The translations under genes and the position numbers were made by a program. Below, piece by piece: positions 61,103 through 64,000 of a DNA stretch of 64,000 bases. Location of the stretch: positions 2,074,501-2,138,500 of the forward strand of contig CP071065.1 of the NCBI GenBank assembly GCA_017164015.1, in the 5' to 3' direction. The notes under the pieces are model-generated. The model was not told the DNA's origin. It did no database searches and saw nothing but the letters and a program-made list of their open reading frames with translations. This DNA comes from Nostoc sp. UHCC 0702. GTDB taxonomy: Bacteria > Cyanobacteriota > Cyanobacteriia > Cyanobacteriales > Nostocaceae. Positions within the stretch are counted from its first letter, which is position 1; each line of letters starts with the position of its first letter.

Positions 61103-63757
61103 TTATCGGTTTGGTAGGGGTTGCAAAAGAGTAAAGCTATATGCATCGTTATTATCACTGTTTTGATTAACTTGTACTAAAACACCAACACCTTTGACTG
61201 GTTTGCGATCGTGTTCATCATTTTGACTTTGATTATTAAATTCTACGTTTCCTGTAGCACCTGGAGCAGAAAATGTCGTATCGTTTAACCTTCTGTATAC
61301 ATCTTGGCGGTTTGGATTATTAATTCCCTGATTTTTCAGATCATTCAAAGCTTTAATAAATGCTTGGGCTGCGTCGTAAGAAGTTATTGTTCTCCAAGTG
61401 ATACTTCTTATCCATCCAATTTCTGTGGCTTTTTGTTTGAAGTTATCGTTAGCAAGATCTGGATGAGAAAATACAGCAACCACCATACCTTTAGCAGCTT
61501 CTTTAAGGTTTAATGTCTCTTGGTCATAGAGAACATCTCCTGCTAATATTTGAAACTGTTGATTGCCCAATTTAATAATCTTTCGTGCCTGGTCTATGGT
61601 TCTACGACTAGGAGCTAATATCAGCGCTTGTGCCTTTATATTCTTTGCTATTTGTATGCAAATTTCTGGTTTATCTGTTTGTAAATTACAATATTGAATA
61701 TGGTTATTGGGATTTACTTGCTTAAGTATCAATTTGTCTGTAAATTCCTTTCTTAGGGATTTGCTATACGATTCACCAGGTTCATAAGCAATCAATGCTT
61801 TCCGCAGTCCCAGCCTATCCCACATATAGTCAGCCAAATCATTAGCAGCAAGGGAATCATTAGAAGCTGTACGAAAAACGTATGTATTTAAATTATCTGC
61901 TGGGGAAGAAAGATCCGGTTTCCTGATAGCGGTACTTGTGGGCGCAATGAAAACAAGTTTTTTTGTATCATCAAGTGTATCTGCTCCGTAAATTTTTCCT
62001 GCTTTCCAAGTGTTTATACTGCTATAATGACCAATAACTCCTAAAATTTGACTTGTATTAAAATAGCTGTCTCCTGGAATATCATTGTTGGAAATATGGG
62101 TAGCTACTTCTTGAACTATATCTCTTGTATTATTATTATCCTTTGAGATTAAAATTTGGAATAAAGGTTGATCTGCGTTTAAAGCTTGGGCAACACCTTG
62201 CAGTATTTCTAGTGCAATATTACGGTTTGCTTGGCCAGGGATAACAACTGCAATTGTTGGAAGATTGCCATTACGAGCTAAGGCAGTTTGAGCTACTTTG
62301 GAGTTGTAGTCATAAATCCATGTTTCTGGATCAATTTCACATTTGTTTTGGCTAAAGGCTGTTTGTTGAGCAGCTAGTTGAAATTGATCTTTGGCTGTGT
62401 TGAAATGCTTTGCAGCTTCTGGGAAATCTGCTCTGGCAAAGGCTTCCATTCCTTTTTTTTTGGAATTATAAGCTGCTAAGCATTCTTGATTATTGTAAAG
62501 TACTGCTGTGTTAGGAAGAATTAAAGCTTCTTCTCCTCTGCTAAAGTATTCGGCAAAAGGTGGTGATGGCGTTGCTGGAGTTGGTGTCAGCGTTGCTGGA
62601 GTTGTTTCGGCGATTGGTACTGGTGGTTTAGGCTTAAGTTGTGAACCTATACTAACAGCGATCGCTAGTCCTAACAAAGCTAAAGAAATTAAACTTATCC
62701 GCCAACGCCAGCGTCTAGGAATTCTTTTCAACCTATCGAGTAAGTTATCAAACAGAGTACGACGCTGTGTCTCATCAGCAAGAGCATCAAGAACTTCTTG
62801 AGCAGACTGGGGTCGCTCTTCTTGTCTGTATTTGAGCATTGAGTCTAAAACATTGGCAAAACGCTCGTTTCTCACATTTGTATGTTGTCTCCAATTTGAA
62901 TTCAACAGCAATTCTCTAGGATTTCCGCCTCCTGTCAACAAACACACACAGGTGGCGGCTAAAGAGTATAAATCTGATGCAGCAGATACTCTTTTACCTG
63001 CGAATTGCTCAGGTGGTGCAAAATCTGGAGTTCCTAATATAGTTGATTCATTGGCAGGTAATCCTTCAATTACTACCTGTTTAACTGTGCCAAAATCTAT
63101 CAAATATAGTTTTCCATCTCTAGTACGGCGCATAATATTGGAGGGTTTAATATCCCTGTGTATGACTATGCGAGTACCATCGTAATTATGGATATATTGT
63201 AATATTTTCAGAATTTCCTTTAAAATGTTGACAACTTCATCTTCTGCAAATTGTCTTCCCTGCCTTAGTTCCTGAGCTAAATTATGACCTTCGATGTAAT
63301 CCTGTACTAAGTAAAAAAACCTTTGCAACGAGCCTGTTACTTCCTTCACTTCCACCACAAAAAAATCCCATGCACTAGGAATTTGTTGATGGCGTAATTC
63401 TGCTAAAATACTTGCTTCATCCTGAAAAAATTTTTCTATGCGTTGAAGTTCTAACGGACTCAGTACTCGTCCAGAAGGATTTCTAGGGTGCAACTGTTTG
63501 ATTACACGCAGTGGTCTGTGCGGAAAGTTAATATCTTCTGCTAGAAAAGTTCTACCAAATCCGCCTCGTTCTTCATCTGGAACTAATAACCTTAGCGGTA
63601 CAAAATGTCCTTGCAAAATTAAAGGCATTCCGCAACTAGAGCAGCATATTTCTGTTCTAGAACTAGAAGTGAGAGATTCCTCTGGAATAGAATTGTGAGG
63701 ATTATTACAATTTGGACGAGTGCAGTAAACTTCCATAGAGGAACCGTTATTATCCAT
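61103..63757 (-). CDS. receptor-type Ser/Thr kinase with extracytoplasmic ligand-binding domain
   Basis: 884 residues. A zinc-ribbon-like N-terminus (CTRPNC, later CCSSCG) precedes a Hanks-type kinase (about 60-330): glycine loop DEERGGFGRTFLAED, Lys in LRVIKQL, catalytic loop IHRDIKPSNIM, DFG in LIDFGTVK, and APE-like FAPPEQF. A single membrane helix (ISLISLALLGLAIAVSIGS, about 350) and a Thr/Pro-rich linker lead to about 450 residues of a type I periplasmic binding protein (NGNLPTIAVVIPGQANRNIA, GVIGHYSSINTW, AYEPGESYSKSLRKEF, ILAGDVLYDQ), as in branched-chain amino acid receptors. So it should sense a small molecule outside the cytoplasm and phosphorylate proteins inside. The STAND NTPase gene follows. 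ATG at 63757. Confidence 0.92.
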   Translation of the reverse strand: MDNNGSSMEVYCTRPNCNNPHNSIPEESLTSSSRTEICCSSCGMPLILQGHFVPLRLLVPDEERGGFGRTFLAEDINFPHRPLRVIKQLHPRNPSGRVLSPLELQRIEKFFQDEASILAELRHQQIPSAWDFFVVEVKEVTGSLQRFFYLVQDYIEGHNLAQELRQGRQFAEDEVVNILKEILKILQYIHNYDGTRIVIHRDIKPSNIMRRTRDGKLYLIDFGTVKQVVIEGLPANESTILGTPDFAPPEQFAGKRVSAASDLYSLAATCVCLLTGGGNPRELLLNSNWRQHTNVRNERFANVLDSMLKYRQEERPQSAQEVLDALADETQRRTLFDNLLDRLKRIPRRWRWRISLISLALLGLAIAVSIGSQLKPKPPVPIAETTPATLTPTPATPSPPFAEYFSRGEEALILPNTAVLYNNQECLAAYNSKKKGMEAFARADFPEAAKHFNTAKDQFQLAAQQTAFSQNKCEIDPETWIYDYNSKVAQTALARNGNLPTIAVVIPGQANRNIALEILQGVAQALNADQPLFQILISKDNNNTRDIVQEVATHISNNDIPGDSYFNTSQILGVIGHYSSINTWKAGKIYGADTLDDTKKLVFIAPTSTAIRKPDLSSPADNLNTYVFRTASNDSLAANDLADYMWDRLGLRKALIAYEPGESYSKSLRKEFTDKLILKQVNPNNHIQYCNLQTDKPEICIQIAKNIKAQALILAPSRRTIDQARKIIKLGNQQFQILAGDVLYDQETLNLKEAAKGMVVAVFSHPDLANDNFKQKATEIGWIRSITWRTITSYDAAQAFIKALNDLKNQGINNPNRQDVYRRLNDTTFSAPGATGNVEFNNQSQNDEHDRKPVKGVGVLVQVNQNSDNNDAYSFTLLQPLPNR

Positions 63758-64000
63758 TGATTAACCTTCAACGTGACTTTAGCTACACACAGGATGATAA
63801 AAACTTGAAAGCCAGATAATACTTTTTATATAAATATTTCTCTTGGTTACATCCGAATGTTCAAAAATGGTAATGCTAATTTCTAATTAATCCACACTTC
63901 AAAAAGCTTGCTCAAGCCAGGTTATCTACTTTATCCTGTGCTGCAAAACAATACATTTTTATGCAATTTTGTATAAGTTTTTTCTTCCTTTGTATGTAAA
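63758..64000. other. non-coding leader region at the window edge
   Basis: AT-rich, with no open frame of note, presumably the promoter region of the receptor kinase (minus strand). I see no hairpin or repeat in it; the window ends before a neighbouring gene. Confidence 0.5.

Noticed and set aside
1..64000. tRNA, rRNA or tmRNA genes
   Set aside because: I looked for cloverleaf-like T-loop (GGTTCGAATCC-type) and rRNA signatures and recognised none; a tRNA scan would settle it.

Overview
The window reads as chromosomal DNA of a filamentous, probably heterocyst-forming cyanobacterium (Nostocales; Nostoc, Calothrix or Tolypothrix-like). The grounds are many GCGATCGC (HIP1) octamers, large multi-PAS hybrid histidine kinases, TPR proteins, a pseudo-orthocaspase, dispersed short tandem repeats (CCCCTGCTC, GGGGATGAG, AGTCCCC types) and many MITE-like palindromic elements between genes. 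Gene products match cyanobacterial families by recognisable motifs only; no database search was possible.

Layout. 1-5.4 kb: end of an alpha/beta-hydrolase-fold gene, a RidA-family gene, a decayed HpcH/HpaI aldolase next to an IS1-derived MITE, hisS, a small calycin-like protein and a TPR protein. 5.5-14.2 kb: a 1421-residue hybrid sensor kinase, an unusual fusion of an M4 (thermolysin-like) protease with an alpha/beta hydrolase, and a histone-deacetylase-family enzyme. 14.5-25.9 kb: an exported thioredoxin-fold-like protein, a ClC chloride channel, gyrA, a small HTH regulator whose start is abutted by a perfect 32-bp palindrome and whose end overlaps lnt, a DUF4870 membrane protein and a carotenoid-desaturase-like flavoprotein. 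26.1-31.2 kb: a two-gene sensor kinase operon with six PAS domains. 31.2-34.7 kb: sparse DNA with a lipoprotein, a small membrane protein and a Thr/Gly-rich secreted protein with a WGxxGxxG C-terminus behind a structured leader. 35.0-37.8 kb: a membrane-anchored Hsp70-like ATPase paired with a membrane-anchored, possibly GrpE-like protein. 38.0-40.3 kb: an IS605-type element (divergent tnpA/tnpB) and three strong hairpins. 40.3-46.4 kb: DUF2267, amidohydrolase, hemerythrin-like protein, broken SDR gene, sat. 46.5-50.1 kb: Tat-exported pseudo-orthocaspase and a membrane TPR protein. 50.2-54.7 kb: mtnP, a nested-transposon cluster with a complete IS1-like element, a solute-binding-protein remnant, and bifunctional nnrE-nnrD. 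54.8-58.1 kb: SPOR-like protein, divergent SAP/ribbon-helix-helix pair, mnmA. 58.2-64 kb: transposase fragments, then a receptor-like Ser/Thr kinase with an extracytoplasmic ligand-binding domain followed by a STAND NTPase.

Housekeeping genes (hisS, gyrA, lnt, sat, mtnP, nnrE/D, mnmA) are scattered singly among signalling genes and mobile DNA. The most interesting candidates for undescribed biology are the Ser/Thr-kinase/STAND pair (59.4-63.8 kb), the membrane Hsp70/GrpE-like pair (35.0-37.8 kb), the M4-hydrolase fusion, the palindrome-controlled HTH gene overlapping lnt, and the structured leader before the WGxxGxxG protein. No tRNA, rRNA or CRISPR array was recognised.
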